Shown: positions 53,223-62,640, numbered from the stretch's first letter. The stretch is DNA of 64,000 nt from Teichococcus oryzae (GCF_008386565.1 NZ_VUKA01000002.1:1-64000); one strand, 5' to 3'. Numbers and translations are program-made. Notes: a model not told the origin generated them from the letters alone.

Positions 53223-53690
53223 ATGACCGGCGCGGCGGAGCCAGGGGCGGAATCGGGGGCGGCATCCGGGGCGGAAGGCGCCCGCGTTCTGGTGGTCAGC
53301 GCCGATGGCGCGGTGCGCCAGGCCCTGGTGCTGATGCTGGAAGCGGAAGGCATCCCGGCTTGTTCCTTTGCCTCGGCGGCGGAGTTCCTGGGGGTGCGGG
53401 AAGGCCCCGGCGCGGACCGGTGCCTGCTGGCGGAGGAAAAGCTGCCCGGCCCCGGCGGCGCCGCCCTGGCCGCCACCGCGCTGGCCGCCGGGCGGGCGCG
53501 GGCGGCCGTGATCCTGGCGCCGCCCGCCCGCCGCGCCGCGCCGCGCCCGGCGCGGGCGGGCATCGCCTTTGTTGACCCTTTCCAGCTGGACGAGGTCCTG
53601 CGCGCGGTGCGCCAGGCGCTGGGAAGCCGGACGCCATGCCCGGCGTGCCCGGCCGCCCTCGCCGCCATGCCGCAACCCTGCCGGCCCTGA
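53223..53690 (+). CDS. fixT: Receiver-like protein with altered active site, probable FixT (FixL inhibitor)
   Basis: A 155-aa protein with receiver-fold pattern (RVLVVSADGAVRQALVLMLE ... FVDPFQLDEVLRAV). The phospho-acceptor position is Glu (E71 in LLAEEKLPGPGG) and the conserved Lys before the KPF loop is Asp (VDPF). It ends with a Cys-rich tail (C139, C142, C153 in PCPACP ... QPC). FixT of rhizobia and Caulobacter is such a lone receiver-like protein inhibiting FixL, and the Caulobacter one was reported to bind an Fe-S cluster. Context with fixK and fixLJ supports this. In-frame upstream ATG 53076 would add 49 residues and is less likely. Confidence 0.6.
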   Translation: MTGAAEPGAESGAASGAEGARVLVVSADGAVRQALVLMLEAEGIPACSFASAAEFLGVREGPGADRCLLAEEKLPGPGGAALAATALAAGRARAAVILAPPARRAAPRPARAGIAFVDPFQLDEVLRAVRQALGSRTPCPACPAALAAMPQPCRP

Positions 53691-53787
53691 GGGGGGGGCC
53701 TCAATGCGGGGGGCCTCCGTTAGGAACGGCGTGAACCAGCGGGGTGCTTTCCTGACGGTTCCCGACACCCGACAAACAAGAACCGCG

Positions 53788-54030
53788 ATGAAGCCGATCA
53801 TCCCGCCGGCCTTGCCCCTGGCCTTGCTTCTGGCCTTGACCCTGGCCTCGACCCTGGCGGGCTGCGCCGCCGGGGTGCCTGCCGCGCCGCCGGATACGCG
53901 GGGCGGCGGCGCGCCGCCATCCTTCAGGACCACCACCTCCGCCGATGCCATCCGGCAGGCGCGGCAAACCCTGCAGACCGGCTGCGCCAGGGCGGTGCCG
54001 GGCACGGGCGGCGGCGCCATCTGCCGCTGA
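53788..54030 (+). CDS. Small lipoprotein (80 aa)
   Basis: Signal peptide MKPIIPPALPLALLLALTLA with lipobox LAGC (Cys about residue 25), then a short Pro/Gly/Ala-rich mature part with two more Cys (TGCARAVPGTGGGAIC). It lies 97 bp after the FixT-like gene and converges with fixJ. Too short for a domain; function unknown. The lipobox and signal peptide make it a real coding candidate despite its size. Confidence 0.65.
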   Translation: MKPIIPPALPLALLLALTLASTLAGCAAGVPAAPPDTRGGGAPPSFRTTTSADAIRQARQTLQTGCARAVPGTGGGAICR

Positions 54031-54076
54031 GGCGCGCCGCCTTCCCGGCGGCTTCCGCACAAGAGGGGGGGGCGGG

Positions 54077-54766
54077 CTAGCCGGTGCGGGCGGAAGCCTC
54101 GCCATTGCCCAGATCGGCCCACACCGCCAGGCGGACGGCCTCGGCCAGGCTGCCGACGCCGAGCCGCGCCATCAGCCGCAGCCGGTGCACCTCGACGGTG
54201 CGCGGGCTGATGCCCAGCTCATGCGCGATCACCTTGCTCGGCTTGCCTTCCATGGCGAGGTCCAGCACCTCGCGCTCGCGCGGGGACAAGGTGGCGATTC
54301 GGGCGGCCGCCTCGGCCAGCTCGGGCCGGTCGGGAGGCGCGGGCTCCCCGCGGCCGGGGGAAGGCACCGCCAGCGCCGCGCGCACGGCCGAGAGCAGCAC
54401 GGCGTCGTCGAACGGCTTCTCAATGAAATCGAAGGCGCCGGCCTTCATCGCCCGCACCGCCATGGCGACATCGCCATGCGCCGTCATCACCAGCACCGGC
54501 CGCCCCGAGGCGGGGCCCCGCGCGGCGCCGAGGCGGCGCAGCAATTCCAGGCCGTCCACCTCCGGCATGCGCACATCGGTCAGCACGCAGCCAATGGCGG
54601 AGCGGCCGAGTTCCGGCAGCGCCGCCAGGAAGGCGGTGGCGGAAGGATAGGTGCGCACGGCGAAGCCATCGGACAGCAGCAGCGTCTCGACCGCCCAGAG
54701 CACGTCCTCGTCGTCATCGACCACATGGACGATGCCGCCATCTGGACCACCGGCACTGTCCGTCAT
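54077..54766 (-). CDS. fixJ: FixJ-type response regulator
   Basis: A 229-aa LuxR/NarL-family activator. The receiver has acidic residues in [10 protein letters not shown], phospho-acceptor D64 in [14 protein letters not shown]95 in VLVMTAHGD and K117 in DFIEKPFDD. The output domain (about 150-215) has [16 protein letters not shown] and [19 protein letters not shown], as in FixJ. The start overlaps the fixL stop (ATGA), confirming a cognate pair. FixJ~P normally activates fixK (52260-52952), two genes away. Confidence 0.92.
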   Translation of the reverse strand: MTDSAGGPDGGIVHVVDDDEDVLWAVETLLLSDGFAVRTYPSATAFLAALPELGRSAIGCVLTDVRMPEVDGLELLRRLGAARGPASGRPVLVMTAHGDVAMAVRAMKAGAFDFIEKPFDDAVLLSAVRAALAVPSPGRGEPAPPDRPELAEAAARIATLSPREREVLDLAMEGKPSKVIAHELGISPRTVEVHRLRLMARLGVGSLAEAVRLAVWADLGNGEASARTG

Positions 54767-57700
54767 GCCTGCTCCCCCTCCTCCTCGGCCGCGCCGGAGG
54801 GCGCCACGGGCAGGGTGAAGCGGAACACCGTTCCGCCGCCCGGGCGATCCTCGGCCCAGAGCCGCCCGCCATGCGCCTCCACGATCGACCGGCAGATCGA
54901 CAACCCTACCCCCATACCGCCGGGCTTGGTGGAAACGAAAGGCTCGAACAGCCGCGCGGCGATCGGCGGCGCGAGGCCGGGGCCGGTATCGGCCACCGTC
55001 ACCTCCAGATGCTCCGCATCATGCGGGGCGGCGCCGATCGTCAGCTCATGCGGGCCGGGGCCGTCATGGCCCGGCGTGTCGGTCATGGCCTCGATGGCGT
55101 TGCGGATCAGGTTCAGCAGCACCTGCTGCACCTGGATGCGGTCCACCAGCACCGGCGGCAGCGCCGGATCGAGCCGGAAGGCGACCTGCACACCACGCTG
55201 CCGCGCGCCCACCAGGGCCAGGGCGGAGGCTTCCTCGATCAGCGCCGGCAGCGCCGCCACCTGCCGCTCGGCATCGCTTTTCAGCACGAAGTCGCGCAGG
55301 CGGCGGACGATCTGGCCGGCGCGCAGGGACTGGCCGGCGGCGCGCTCCATCGCCTCCACCGCGCGGGGTGGAAGCTGCGCCGCCTGCGGGCTGGCCTGCA
55401 GCATGCGCTGCGCCGCGCGCACCGAGGAGGCAATGGCGGTCAGCGGCTGGTTCAGCTCATGCGCCAGCGCCGAGGCCATCTCGCCCGCCGCCGACAGCCG
55501 CGAAACATGCAGCAGCTCCGCCTGCAGATCCTGCATCCGGCGCTGCGCCTCGAAGCGCTCGCTGAGGTCGCGGATGAAGCCGGTGAACAACCGCGTCCCC
55601 GGCAGGTTCACCTCCCCCACCGACAATTCCATCGGAAAGGTGGTGCCGTCGCGGCGCTGCCCGGTGACCACGCGGCCGATGCCGATGATGCGCCGCTCCC
55701 CGGTGTCCAGATAACGCTCCAGATAGCCGTCATGCCGCTCCCGGTCGGGCTGAGGCATCAGCATGGACACGTTCATGCCGGCCGCCTCCGCCTCGCTCCA
55801 GCCGAACAGCCGGGCGGCGGCGGCGCTGAAGGAGGCGATGCGGCCGCGCGCGTCGATCACCACCATGGCATCCGGCACCGTTTCCAGGATGGAGCGCAGC
55901 TGCGCTTCCCGTTGCAGCAGGGCCCGCCGGCCCCGGGTTTGTTCCGTGACATCGACCCAGGCGCAATAAACCAGGGACCGGCTGCCCAGGGTGATGCGCT
56001 CCGCATGCACCTGCATGTCCAGCAACGCGCCCGAGGCGCCGCGCAGCCGCGCCTCGAATTCCAGGCTGGGCGCGGCGGGGCCGGCCTCCATCAGCCGGCG
56101 GAAGGCGGCCTCATGCGCGCCCGGCTCGGCCTCGATGTCGGGCAGGCGCAGGCGGTCCAGCGCGGCGCGATCGAAGCCGAGCTGCTGGCAGGCCCGGTTG
56201 TTGACCACCAGGAAGCCCAGGCTGTCCGGCTCGATCAGGGCGATGCTGACCGGCGCGGCTTCCAGCAGGGCGCGGGACCGGTGCTCCGCCTCGCGCAGCG
56301 CGTCCTCGGCGTGCAGCCGCTCGGCCACCACGGCCACATACTGGGCGATGGTGCCGAAAAAGGCGGTGTCCTCCTCGGAAAACCGGTCCTGCCGGCGGCT
56401 GGCGAAGGCCAGGGTGCCGATCTGCCGGCTGCCCTTGCGCAGCGGAAAGGACAAACAGGCGCGCAGGCCGAGCGCGCGCAGCGCCCGCACCGCCGGCTCC
56501 TGCGGCATGTCCGCCGCCGCGCGGCGGGAATCATGGCCGGTCTGCGCCACCGGCCCGCAGGGCGCCTCCTCCAGCCGCAGCGCCCGCAGCTGCTCCGGCT
56601 CCAGCCCGAAGCAGGCGGAAAGCCGCAGCCTGTCGCCGGCCGGCTCCAGCGCGCAGCTCAACAGCACATCGGCGGCGAAATCCCGCGACAGGGTGCGGAA
56701 CAGCCGCTCCAGCACCGTTTCCAGCCCATCGGCCAGCAGCAGCCCGCCGGCGGCGTCGGACAACAAGCTGAGGCGCCGCGACCGCTCGCGCAGCGCCGCC
56801 TCGGCCTGGCGGCGGCCGGTGATGTCCACCATCGCCTCGACCAGGCCGGCCCCGCCCTCGGGCGCGTCCCGGCGCAACACGGTGCGCACCGCCACCACGA
56901 TCTCCCGCCCGTCGCGCGCCTGTTGCCGCACTTCCCCCGTCCATTCGCCGTTCCGCTCCAGCGCCGCCGCGATCTCCTCCGGCGGAAGCGGGAAGGCGGT
57001 GTGCAGCAGCGCCTGCGCGCGCCGGCCCAGGGCCTCGGCGGCGCTCCAGCCGAACAGCCTTTCGCAGCCGGCCGACCAGTAGGTGATGGTGCCGTCCGGC
57101 CGCCGCGCCATGAAGGCGCCGAGGTCCAGCGTCGCCACCACCTGCCGCAGCTGCGCCTCGCTTTGTTGCAGCGCCTCGGCGGCTTCGCGGCGCGTGGCCT
57201 CGATGTGCAGCGCTTCCTGCGCCGCCGCGGCCTGGCGGGACTGGCGGAAGGCCAGCAGCACCAGCCCGCCAAGCGCCAGCGCCGCCGGCACGCCGAAGGC
57301 GGCCTGCCACAGCAGCACGGAACGCCATTGCGCCAGGATCGCCCGCCGCGGCCGCGCCGCCACCACCGCCACGGGCCAGCCGCGCAGCGGCCGGACGGCC
57401 ACCGCCCAGGCTTCCCCGGCGGCATCGCGGATTTCCCCGGGCAGCAGCCGCGCCTCGCCCGCGGCGCCGGCCGCCATGGCCACGCGCAGGGCATCGGGGT
57501 CCAGGGGCGGGGCGCTTCCCGCTTGGCCGCCCCCCGCCTGGCCGAGCAGGATGCCGTCCAGGCCCCGCAGCTCCAGCCGGTCGGCCGGGGCCCGGGCGAT
57601 CTCGCGCAGGCGCTCCGCCAGGCGGGCCGGGCGGTTCAGCACGGCGACCGCGCCCAGGAAGGGGCCGCCCGGGAAAGACCCGTCCACCTCGCCATCGGGC

Positions 57701-58179
57701 GGGCGCCGCCGGATGGCCAGGGCGAAGCCGGCGCCGTCCGGGTCCATGGCGGCGCCGATCGCCACCGGCGCGGCCGCTTCCCGCAGCAAGGCCAGGGCGG
57801 CGCGCGCCGCGTCATCCGCTTCCCCCAGCAGGGGCTGCCCGGCCGCGTCCAGCACGGCCACCCCCGCCACCGGGAAGCGCCCCGCCACCACGCGCTGCAG
57901 GGCGGCGCGCCATTCCGCCCCGGCCGCCCGGATCTCGGCATCGGACAGCCCGCGCAGCCAGTCATCGACCCGTTCCGCCAGAACGGACTGGCCATCCAGC
58001 AGCCGCGCGGCGTATTCTGCCCCGGCCTCCGCCGCGCCCGCCAGCTCACGTCCGGCCTGATGGCGGCTGTCGGTCCAGGCCAGCCAGGCTCCGGCCAGCA
58101 GGATGCCGATCGGCACCAGCGCCGCGGCGATCAGCAGGCGCCGGACCGCGGGACGGAGCGGGACGATGCCCGCGCTCAT
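54763..58179 (-). CDS. fixL: Multi-PAS/GAF oxygen-sensing histidine kinase, FixL-like
   Basis: 1138 aa, more than twice rhizobial FixL. It has an N-terminal helix ([20 protein letters not shown]), an extracytoplasmic sensor (about 40-285), a second helix ([15 protein letters not shown]), PAS, a GAF domain (about 480-640), a second PAS, then the haem PAS. The haem PAS has [11 protein letters not shown] (candidate proximal H816) and [17 protein letters not shown], the arrangement of FixL including the distal Arg. The HisKA H907 is in [13 protein letters not shown]; the ATPase domain has [18 protein letters not shown] and GMGVGLSI. It feeds FixJ and should sense low oxygen; the extra GAF/PAS modules suggest further inputs. 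Confidence 0.9.
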   Translation of the reverse strand: MSAGIVPLRPAVRRLLIAAALVPIGILLAGAWLAWTDSRHQAGRELAGAAEAGAEYAARLLDGQSVLAERVDDWLRGLSDAEIRAAGAEWRAALQRVVAGRFPVAGVAVLDAAGQPLLGEADDAARAALALLREAAAPVAIGAAMDPDGAGFALAIRRRPPDGEVDGSFPGGPFLGAVAVLNRPARLAERLREIARAPADRLELRGLDGILLGQAGGGQAGSAPPLDPDALRVAMAAGAAGEARLLPGEIRDAAGEAWAVAVRPLRGWPVAVVAARPRRAILAQWRSVLLWQAAFGVPAALALGGLVLLAFRQSRQAAAAQEALHIEATRREAAEALQQSEAQLRQVVATLDLGAFMARRPDGTITYWSAGCERLFGWSAAEALGRRAQALLHTAFPLPPEEIAAALERNGEWTGEVRQQARDGREIVVAVRTVLRRDAPEGGAGLVEAMVDITGRRQAEAALRERSRRLSLLSDAAGGLLLADGLETVLERLFRTLSRDFAADVLLSCALEPAGDRLRLSACFGLEPEQLRALRLEEAPCGPVAQTGHDSRRAAADMPQEPAVRALRALGLRACLSFPLRKGSRQIGTLAFASRRQDRFSEEDTAFFGTIAQYVAVVAERLHAEDALREAEHRSRALLEAAPVSIALIEPDSLGFLVVNNRACQQLGFDRAALDRLRLPDIEAEPGAHEAAFRRLMEAGPAAPSLEFEARLRGASGALLDMQVHAERITLGSRSLVYCAWVDVTEQTRGRRALLQREAQLRSILETVPDAMVVIDARGRIASFSAAAARLFGWSEAEAAGMNVSMLMPQPDRERHDGYLERYLDTGERRIIGIGRVVTGQRRDGTTFPMELSVGEVNLPGTRLFTGFIRDLSERFEAQRRMQDLQAELLHVSRLSAAGEMASALAHELNQPLTAIASSVRAAQRMLQASPQAAQLPPRAVEAMERAAGQSLRAGQIVRRLRDFVLKSDAERQVAALPALIEEASALALVGARQRGVQVAFRLDPALPPVLVDRIQVQQVLLNLIRNAIEAMTDTPGHDGPGPHELTIGAAPHDAEHLEVTVADTGPGLAPPIAARLFEPFVSTKPGGMGVGLSICRSIVEAHGGRLWAEDRPGGGTVFRFTLPVAPSGAAEEEGEQA

Positions 58180-58343
58180 GGCGCGTCCGGGCCGGATGGC
58201 AGGGGCATGGCGGGGCGTTCGCGGATAGGCACGATCCTTGCGGCGAAACGGGCCAGCAGCCGGTCCATTTCCTGATCCAGCGCAGGGCGCGGCCCGCCCC
58301 GCTGCTTATCATTGGCTCCCGAAGTTTCAAAACGGAGGATGTC

Positions 58344-59060
58344 ATGGCTGATCAATCGCTGCTCGCCCGCGACCTGATGACCAAGGAGATGGTGATGGTG
58401 CCGGCGGACATGCCCGTCACCTCCCTGGCGCAGCTCCTGGCCGAGCAGAGCATCTCCGCCGTGCCCGTCACCGACGCGCAGGGCGGGCTGCTGGGCCTGG
58501 TGACCGAGGCCGACCTGCTGCGGCGCCTCGCCGGGCGGGAAGATCCCACCATCGGCTTCCTGGCCGGCCTGTTCAGCAACACCGATGCCCGCGCCGCCCG
58601 CTATGCCCGCACCCATGGCTGCGAGGCGCGCGACATCATGACCACCGAGCTGGTCACGGTGGGCCCCGACACCACCGCCGCGCATTGCGCCAGCCTGATG
58701 GAGAAGCACCGCATCAAGCGCCTGCCGGTGCTGCAGGACGGCAAGCTGGCCGGCATCGTGTCGCGCTCCGACCTGCTGAAGGCGGTGCTGGAGCCGCCGG
58801 CCAAGATCGGCACGCCGGGCGAGCAGGAGGATGCCCGCATCCGCGCCGCCCTGAAGGCCGAGATGCGCGCCCAGCCCTGGGTGCCGGAGCTGTATGTCTT
58901 CGCCGAGGTGGCGGCCGGCGTGGTGACGCTGCATGGCTTCGTGAAGTCGGACGAGGTGCGGCGCGGCCTGCGCGTGCTGGCATCCCGCATCGAGGGCGTG
59001 CGGCAGGTCGAGGACAAGCTGACCGAGTTCCCTTATGCCCGCTTCGGCGCGATGATCTGA
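58344..59060 (+). CDS. CBS-pair plus BON domain protein
   Basis: The 238-aa cytosolic protein has two CBS motifs (ARDLMTKEMVMVPADMPV ... SAVPVTDAQGGLLGLVTE, and ARDIMTTELVTVGPD ... KRLPVLQDGKLAGIVSR). The C-terminal BON domain (about 170-235) includes VVTLHGFVKSDEVRRGLRVL and EGVRQVEDKL. CBS pairs bind adenylates; BON may bind phospholipid or envelope ligands. Such proteins appear in low-oxygen regulons of alphaproteobacteria beside universal stress proteins. Here the gene is divergent from fixL with 164 bp between starts, has GGAGG before the ATG and an intrinsic terminator after it. Confidence 0.9.
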   Translation: MADQSLLARDLMTKEMVMVPADMPVTSLAQLLAEQSISAVPVTDAQGGLLGLVTEADLLRRLAGREDPTIGFLAGLFSNTDARAARYARTHGCEARDIMTTELVTVGPDTTAAHCASLMEKHRIKRLPVLQDGKLAGIVSRSDLLKAVLEPPAKIGTPGEQEDARIRAALKAEMRAQPWVPELYVFAEVAAGVVTLHGFVKSDEVRRGLRVLASRIEGVRQVEDKLTEFPYARFGAMI

Positions 59061-59112
59061 GCATCGGGGCGGCCCCGGCCGTCCCTTCCCCGAGGCCCCG
59101 GCCTTTCCCGGA

Positions 59113-59143
59113 GCCCCTGGCGCGAAGCCGCGCCAGGGGCTTT
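59113..59143 (+). terminator. Intrinsic terminator after the CBS-BON gene
   Basis: GCCCCTGGCGCG (59113-59124) pairs perfectly with CGCGCCAGGGGC (59129-59140) around AAGC, followed by TTT. It separates the CBS-BON gene from the convergent universal stress protein gene. Confidence 0.9.
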
Positions 59144-59162
59144 CCGTGTCAATCGGCCCGCC

Positions 59163-60002
59163 TCAATGGGACAGCAGGACCGGCAGGGTGGCGCCGCGGA
59201 ACAGGCTGCGGGTGACGCCGCCCAGCACCATTTCCCGCAGCCGGCCATGGCCATAGCCGCCGATCACCAGCAGCCCGGCGCCGAAATCGGCGCTGGCGTT
59301 CAGCAGCGCGTCCTGCACCGCGCCGGATTGCGCCGGCCCGGCCGCGCCGCTGGCCTTGACGCCGTGCAGCGCCAGGTGCCGCGCCATGGCCTCGGCCTGG
59401 GCGGAAGCCGGCTCCATCGCATCGGCCTCCGTGGCGATGCTCAGCACCCGCACCGCCTCGGCCTGCCGCAGCAGCGGCAGCGCGTCGCGGATGGCGCGGG
59501 CGGATTCGCGGGTGTTGCTCCAGCCGACCAGGATGCGCCGCGGGTCAAAGGGCCGGGAGGGCGCCTGCGGCACCAGCAGCACCGGCTGGCCGGACTGGAA
59601 CAGCACGGTTTCGGCGAGCTCAGCCTCCATCCCGCCGGCGGCGCCGAGGCCGAACACGGCGAGGTCGGCGAGGCGCGCCTGCTGGACCAGCACGACCTCC
59701 ACCGCGCCTTCCACCGAGCGCCAGGCGCCCGGCACCGCTTCCTCCAGCAGCACCCGCTCGAACTGCGCCTGGATCTGCGCGGCCTTGTTGGCGGCGGTGC
59801 GGCGGCCTTCCGCCAGGATGGCGTCCAGCGTGTGCGGGTTGATGTATTCGCCGGTGGCGGCCAGCAGCGCCCAGTCCAGGCTGTAGGCGTGCAGCCCGGT
59901 CAGCCGCGCCTGATGCTGCCGGGCCAGAACCGCGGCGGCGCGCAGCGCGGGGCCGTCGGTCTCGGCCGCGGCCAGGTGCACCAGGATGTTCTTGAAGCTC
60001 AT
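59163..60002 (-). CDS. Tandem universal stress protein (UspA family)
   Basis: The 279-aa protein has two Usp repeats. The second has the ATP-binding signature G-2x-G-9x-G-S/T in LLVIGGYGHGRLREMVLGGV followed by TRS, and the first begins FKNILVHLAAAETDGPALRA. ATG 60002 has AGGAG 8 nt upstream; the in-frame extension is antisense of fkbM. A FNR/FixK-type palindrome is centred 72 bp upstream (60067-60080), placed for a class II promoter with the start at about 60033. Likely a low-oxygen stress protein, in keeping with the CBS-BON neighbour. Confidence 0.92.
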   Translation of the reverse strand: MSFKNILVHLAAAETDGPALRAAAVLARQHQARLTGLHAYSLDWALLAATGEYINPHTLDAILAEGRRTAANKAAQIQAQFERVLLEEAVPGAWRSVEGAVEVVLVQQARLADLAVFGLGAAGGMEAELAETVLFQSGQPVLLVPQAPSRPFDPRRILVGWSNTRESARAIRDALPLLRQAEAVRVLSIATEADAMEPASAQAEAMARHLALHGVKASGAAGPAQSGAVQDALLNASADFGAGLLVIGGYGHGRLREMVLGGVTRSLFRGATLPVLLSH

Positions 60003-60066
60003 GATGCGTTCTCCTGCTCTGGCTCCTGCTCCGGCCGCAGGCTGGCAGGATCGTTGCGGCCGCACA

Positions 60067-60080
60067 CTGATGCGGATCAG
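60067..60080 (-). promoter_or_regulatory. FNR/FixK-type operator upstream of the universal stress protein
   Basis: CTGAT-GCGG-ATCAG keeps the full TGAT-N4-ATCA symmetry of FNR boxes (consensus TTGAT-N4-ATCAA), with only the outermost base changed on each side. It is centred about 72 bp before the usp ATG. Confidence 0.6.
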
Positions 60081-60141
60081 GCAGCTTGCCGAAGCGGCCC
60101 GGATCGCCTTCCCTGCCATTCTCCTCCTGGGAACAACCCGC

Positions 60142-60855
60142 ATGAACGAGACCGGCTTCCTGTCCGCGCTGCACCGCCCCGGCACGCTGGTCGATGTGGG
60201 GGCGCATGACGGGCTGCTGACCCTGCCGCTGTCACGCCTGCCGGGGGCGCGGGTGCTGGCCTTCGAGCCGCTGCCCTCGGCCTTCGCGCGGCTTTCCGCC
60301 GCCTGCGCCGGGCTGTCCCAGGTGGAATTGTTTCCCCAGGCGCTGGGCGACGCGGCGGGCAGCCTGGTTCTGTCCATGCCGCTGCTGGAGGGGGTGCCGC
60401 AGGAACAATGGGCCTCCACCACCAAGGATTACGCCGGCTTCGGCCCGGCGGTCGGGGTGGAGCGCCATGTTGTGCCGGTGATCACCCTGGACAGCCTGGA
60501 GCTGGCCGATGTGTCAGCCATCAAGGTCGATGCGGAAGGGGCGGAATACGAGGTGCTGCGCGGCGCCCGCGGCACGCTGCGGCGCTGCCGCCCGGTGCTG
60601 ACGCTGGAGCTGGAGGAACGGCACCGCGAAGGCTGCACCTTCGCCGTTCCCGCCTTTCTGGACGCGCTGGACTATGCCACCTGCTTCGCCCTGGACGGGC
60701 GCTGGCACCCGGCCTCGGCGCTGGACCGCGCCACCATGCAGCGGGCGAGCCCGGACCCTTCGGTGTTCGCGGCGTCCGACCCCTATGTCTTCACCTTCTT
60801 CGCCTGGCCGCGCGAACGCGAGGCGGAGGCGCTGCGGCTGCTGCCGATGGCCTGA
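60142..60855 (+). CDS. FkbM-family methyltransferase
   Basis: The 237-aa SAM-dependent enzyme has motif I GTLVDVGAHDGLLTLPLSRL, the ribose-binding LAFEPLPSAFARLSA, and the FkbM signature IKVDAEGAEYEVLRGA. ATG 60142 follows a weak GGGAAC; an in-frame ATG at 60070 lies within the FNR-like box. FkbM enzymes O-methylate sugars or polyketides, and several modify surface polysaccharide, but here no such genes are adjacent. Divergent from the universal stress protein. Confidence 0.88.
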   Translation: MNETGFLSALHRPGTLVDVGAHDGLLTLPLSRLPGARVLAFEPLPSAFARLSAACAGLSQVELFPQALGDAAGSLVLSMPLLEGVPQEQWASTTKDYAGFGPAVGVERHVVPVITLDSLELADVSAIKVDAEGAEYEVLRGARGTLRRCRPVLTLELEERHREGCTFAVPAFLDALDYATCFALDGRWHPASALDRATMQRASPDPSVFAASDPYVFTFFAWPREREAEALRLLPMA

Positions 60856-60901
60856 AGGGAGCCGGGAAATGCTGGATCACAGTAGAGGGGAAATCCGCGG
60901 G

Positions 60902-60977
60902 TGGTGGAGCTGAGGGGAATCGAACCCCTGACCTCCTCATTGCGAACGAGGCGCTCTCCCATCTGAGCTACAGCCCC
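60902..60977 (-). tRNA. tRNA-Ala (anticodon CGC)
   Basis: The reverse complement begins GGGGCTGTAGCTCAGATGG. The acceptor pair is GGGGCTG/CAGCTCC, anticodon stem-loop CCTCG-TTCGCAA-TGAGG (CGC), T arm AGGGGTTCGATTCCCCT. Discriminator A and encoded CCA (60902-60904) complete a 76-nt tRNA. It reads GCG codons, useful in this GC-rich genome. Confidence 0.97.
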
Positions 60978-60994
60978 ACACGCGCGGTGGCGGG

Positions 60995-61023
60995 CTTATC
61001 CACGACGGAACACAACAAGTCAA
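60995..61023 (-). promoter_or_regulatory. Sigma70-type promoter of tRNA-Ala
   Basis: On the minus strand TTGACT (61018-61023) and GATAAG (60995-61000) are spaced by 17 bp, about 18 bp before the tRNA 5' end. Confidence 0.75.
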
Positions 61024-61072
61024 GCGGCGCTTGCCGCCAAGCCCGCGGCTTCGTAGATGGATGCCTCACCGC

Positions 61073-61378
61073 ATGGGGATGGCTATGTACGCAGTGTTCT
61101 GGTTGGTCGATCAGGCGATCGGCCTTTATGTCTGGGCCCTGATCATTGCGGCGGTGTTCAGCATCCTCGTGTCCTTCAACGTCCTCGACACGCGCAACCG
61201 CTTCGTCTGGGCGATCGGCGACTTCCTGTTCAAGATCACCGAGCCGGCGCTGCGGCCGATCCGCAACTTCCTGCCCAATCTCGGCGGCATCGACATCTCG
61301 CCGATGATCCTGATCCTGCTGCTTTACGCGCTCAGGATCTTTCTGTGGACCACGCTGTGGCCGCTGGTGGCTGGCTGA
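61073..61378 (+). CDS. YggT-family membrane protein
   Basis: A 101-aa protein with two helices (VDQAIGLYVWALIIAAVFSI and MILILLLYALRIFLWTTLW). Between them is the family signature NRFVWAIGDFLFKITEPALR followed by PIRNFLP. Three in-frame ATGs are possible (61073, 61079, 61085); the last has GGGG about 7 nt before it and may be the real start. It precedes yggU and folD, and yggT-yggU is a conserved pair. Role is poorly known; some members affect osmotic or division phenotypes. Confidence 0.9.
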   Translation: MGMAMYAVFWLVDQAIGLYVWALIIAAVFSILVSFNVLDTRNRFVWAIGDFLFKITEPALRPIRNFLPNLGGIDISPMILILLLYALRIFLWTTLWPLVAG

Positions 61379-61389
61379 CAGGCTGGCGG

Positions 61390-61677
61390 GTGGTGGATGG
61401 CGGGGTGGAGCTGCGCGTCAAGGCGCAGCCGAGATCCCGCCGCCCCGGCCTCGGCGGCTGGGTTGACGGGGCCGATGGCCCGCGGCTGAAGCTCGCCGTG
61501 ACCGCGGCGCCGGAGGATGGCCGCGCCAACAAGGCCATCTGCGCCCTGCTGGCGGAGGCGTTGCATGTCCCCCCTTCCGCCATCGCGGTGGTGCAGGGCG
61601 CCACGTCGCGCGAAAAGACCCTCCGGATCGCGGGGGAACCGGCCCGCCTCGCCCAGGCAATGGAGAATCTGGCATGA
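61390..61677 (+). CDS. DUF167 (YggU) family protein
   Basis: A short globular protein (about 95 aa). It has [39 protein letters not shown], and [16 protein letters not shown], the full DUF167 pattern. GTG 61390 is the likeliest start; an ATG is absent and no clear ribosome site is seen, so coupling to yggT (stop 61378) is probable. The stop overlaps the folD ATG (ATGA). Function unknown. Confidence 0.88.
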   Translation: MVDGGVELRVKAQPRSRRPGLGGWVDGADGPRLKLAVTAAPEDGRANKAICALLAEALHVPPSAIAVVQGATSREKTLRIAGEPARLAQAMENLA

Positions 61678-62516
61678 CCCCAGGCATCATCGACGGCAAG
61701 GCCGTGGCGGCGGAGCTGCGCGCCCGCATCGCGGCCCGGGTCGCCACCCTGCCCTTCACCCCGGGGCTGCGCGTGGTGCGCGTCGGCCATGACCCGGCCA
61801 GCGGCGTTTATGTCCGCAACAAGGACCGCGCGGCACAGGCCGCCGGGCTCGACAGCGCCACCATCCAGATGCCGGACACCGCCACCGAGGCCGAGCTGCT
61901 GGCCACCGTCGCGGCGCTGAACGACGACCCGGCGGTGGATGGCATCCTGGTGCAGCTGCCCCTGCCGCCGCAGATCGAGGCGGCCAAGGTGCTGGCCGCC
62001 ATCGACCCCGCCAAGGATGTGGACGGCTTCCACGCGATGAATGCCGGCAGGCTGGCCACCGGCCAGAAGGGGCTGGTGCCCTGCACGCCGAAGGGGGTGA
62101 TGCATCTTCTCGCCGCCGCGCGCACGCCGGTTGCGGGCGCGCGGGCGGTGGTGCTGGGCCGCTCCAACATCGTCGGCAAGCCGATGGCGGCGCTGCTGCT
62201 GGCCGCCGACGCCACCGTCACGATCGTGCATTCGCGCACCCGCGACCTCGCCAGCGAATGCCGCCGGGCGGAAATCCTGGTGGCCGCGGTCGGCCGGCCG
62301 GAAATGGTGAAGGGTGACTGGATCACCGAGGGCGCCACGGTGATCGATGTGGGCATCAACCGCCTGCCGAATGGCGGGCTGGTGGGCGATGTCGATTTCG
62401 CCGCCGCGCGGCAACGCGCCGCCGCCATCACCCCCGTGCCGGGCGGCGTCGGGCCGATGACCATCGCCTGCCTGCTGGAGAACACGGTGGAGGCGGCGAT
62501 CGCCCGCCGCGGCTGA
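61674..62516 (+). CDS. folD: Methylenetetrahydrofolate dehydrogenase/cyclohydrolase FolD
   Basis: Bifunctional enzyme interconverting 5,10-methylene-, 5,10-methenyl- and 10-formyl-THF with NADP+. The 280-aa protein has the catalytic Lys in YVRNKDRAA, the family motif [14 protein letters not shown], the NADP Rossmann [15 protein letters not shown], and [16 protein letters not shown] at the C-terminus. Start fixed by the ATGA overlap with yggU. Length normal (about 285). Cytosolic dimer. Confidence 0.96.
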   Translation: MTPGIIDGKAVAAELRARIAARVATLPFTPGLRVVRVGHDPASGVYVRNKDRAAQAAGLDSATIQMPDTATEAELLATVAALNDDPAVDGILVQLPLPPQIEAAKVLAAIDPAKDVDGFHAMNAGRLATGQKGLVPCTPKGVMHLLAAARTPVAGARAVVLGRSNIVGKPMAALLLAADATVTIVHSRTRDLASECRRAEILVAAVGRPEMVKGDWITEGATVIDVGINRLPNGGLVGDVDFAAARQRAAAITPVPGGVGPMTIACLLENTVEAAIARRG

Positions 62517-62640
62517 CGCGGGGGCGCCCGCCGTGACGAAGCGGGAGCGCCCGGCGTCATCGCTTCTTGGCGGAACCGTCACACGATCGTAGCGTCGCTC
62601 CCCTAAGCGGTCGGCCATCCGACAGGGGAATGACCATCGC

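Noticed and set aside
60996-61004. TTATCCACG, close to a DnaA box
   Set aside because: A single copy that coincides with the -10 region of the tRNA-Ala promoter; no cluster to suggest an origin.
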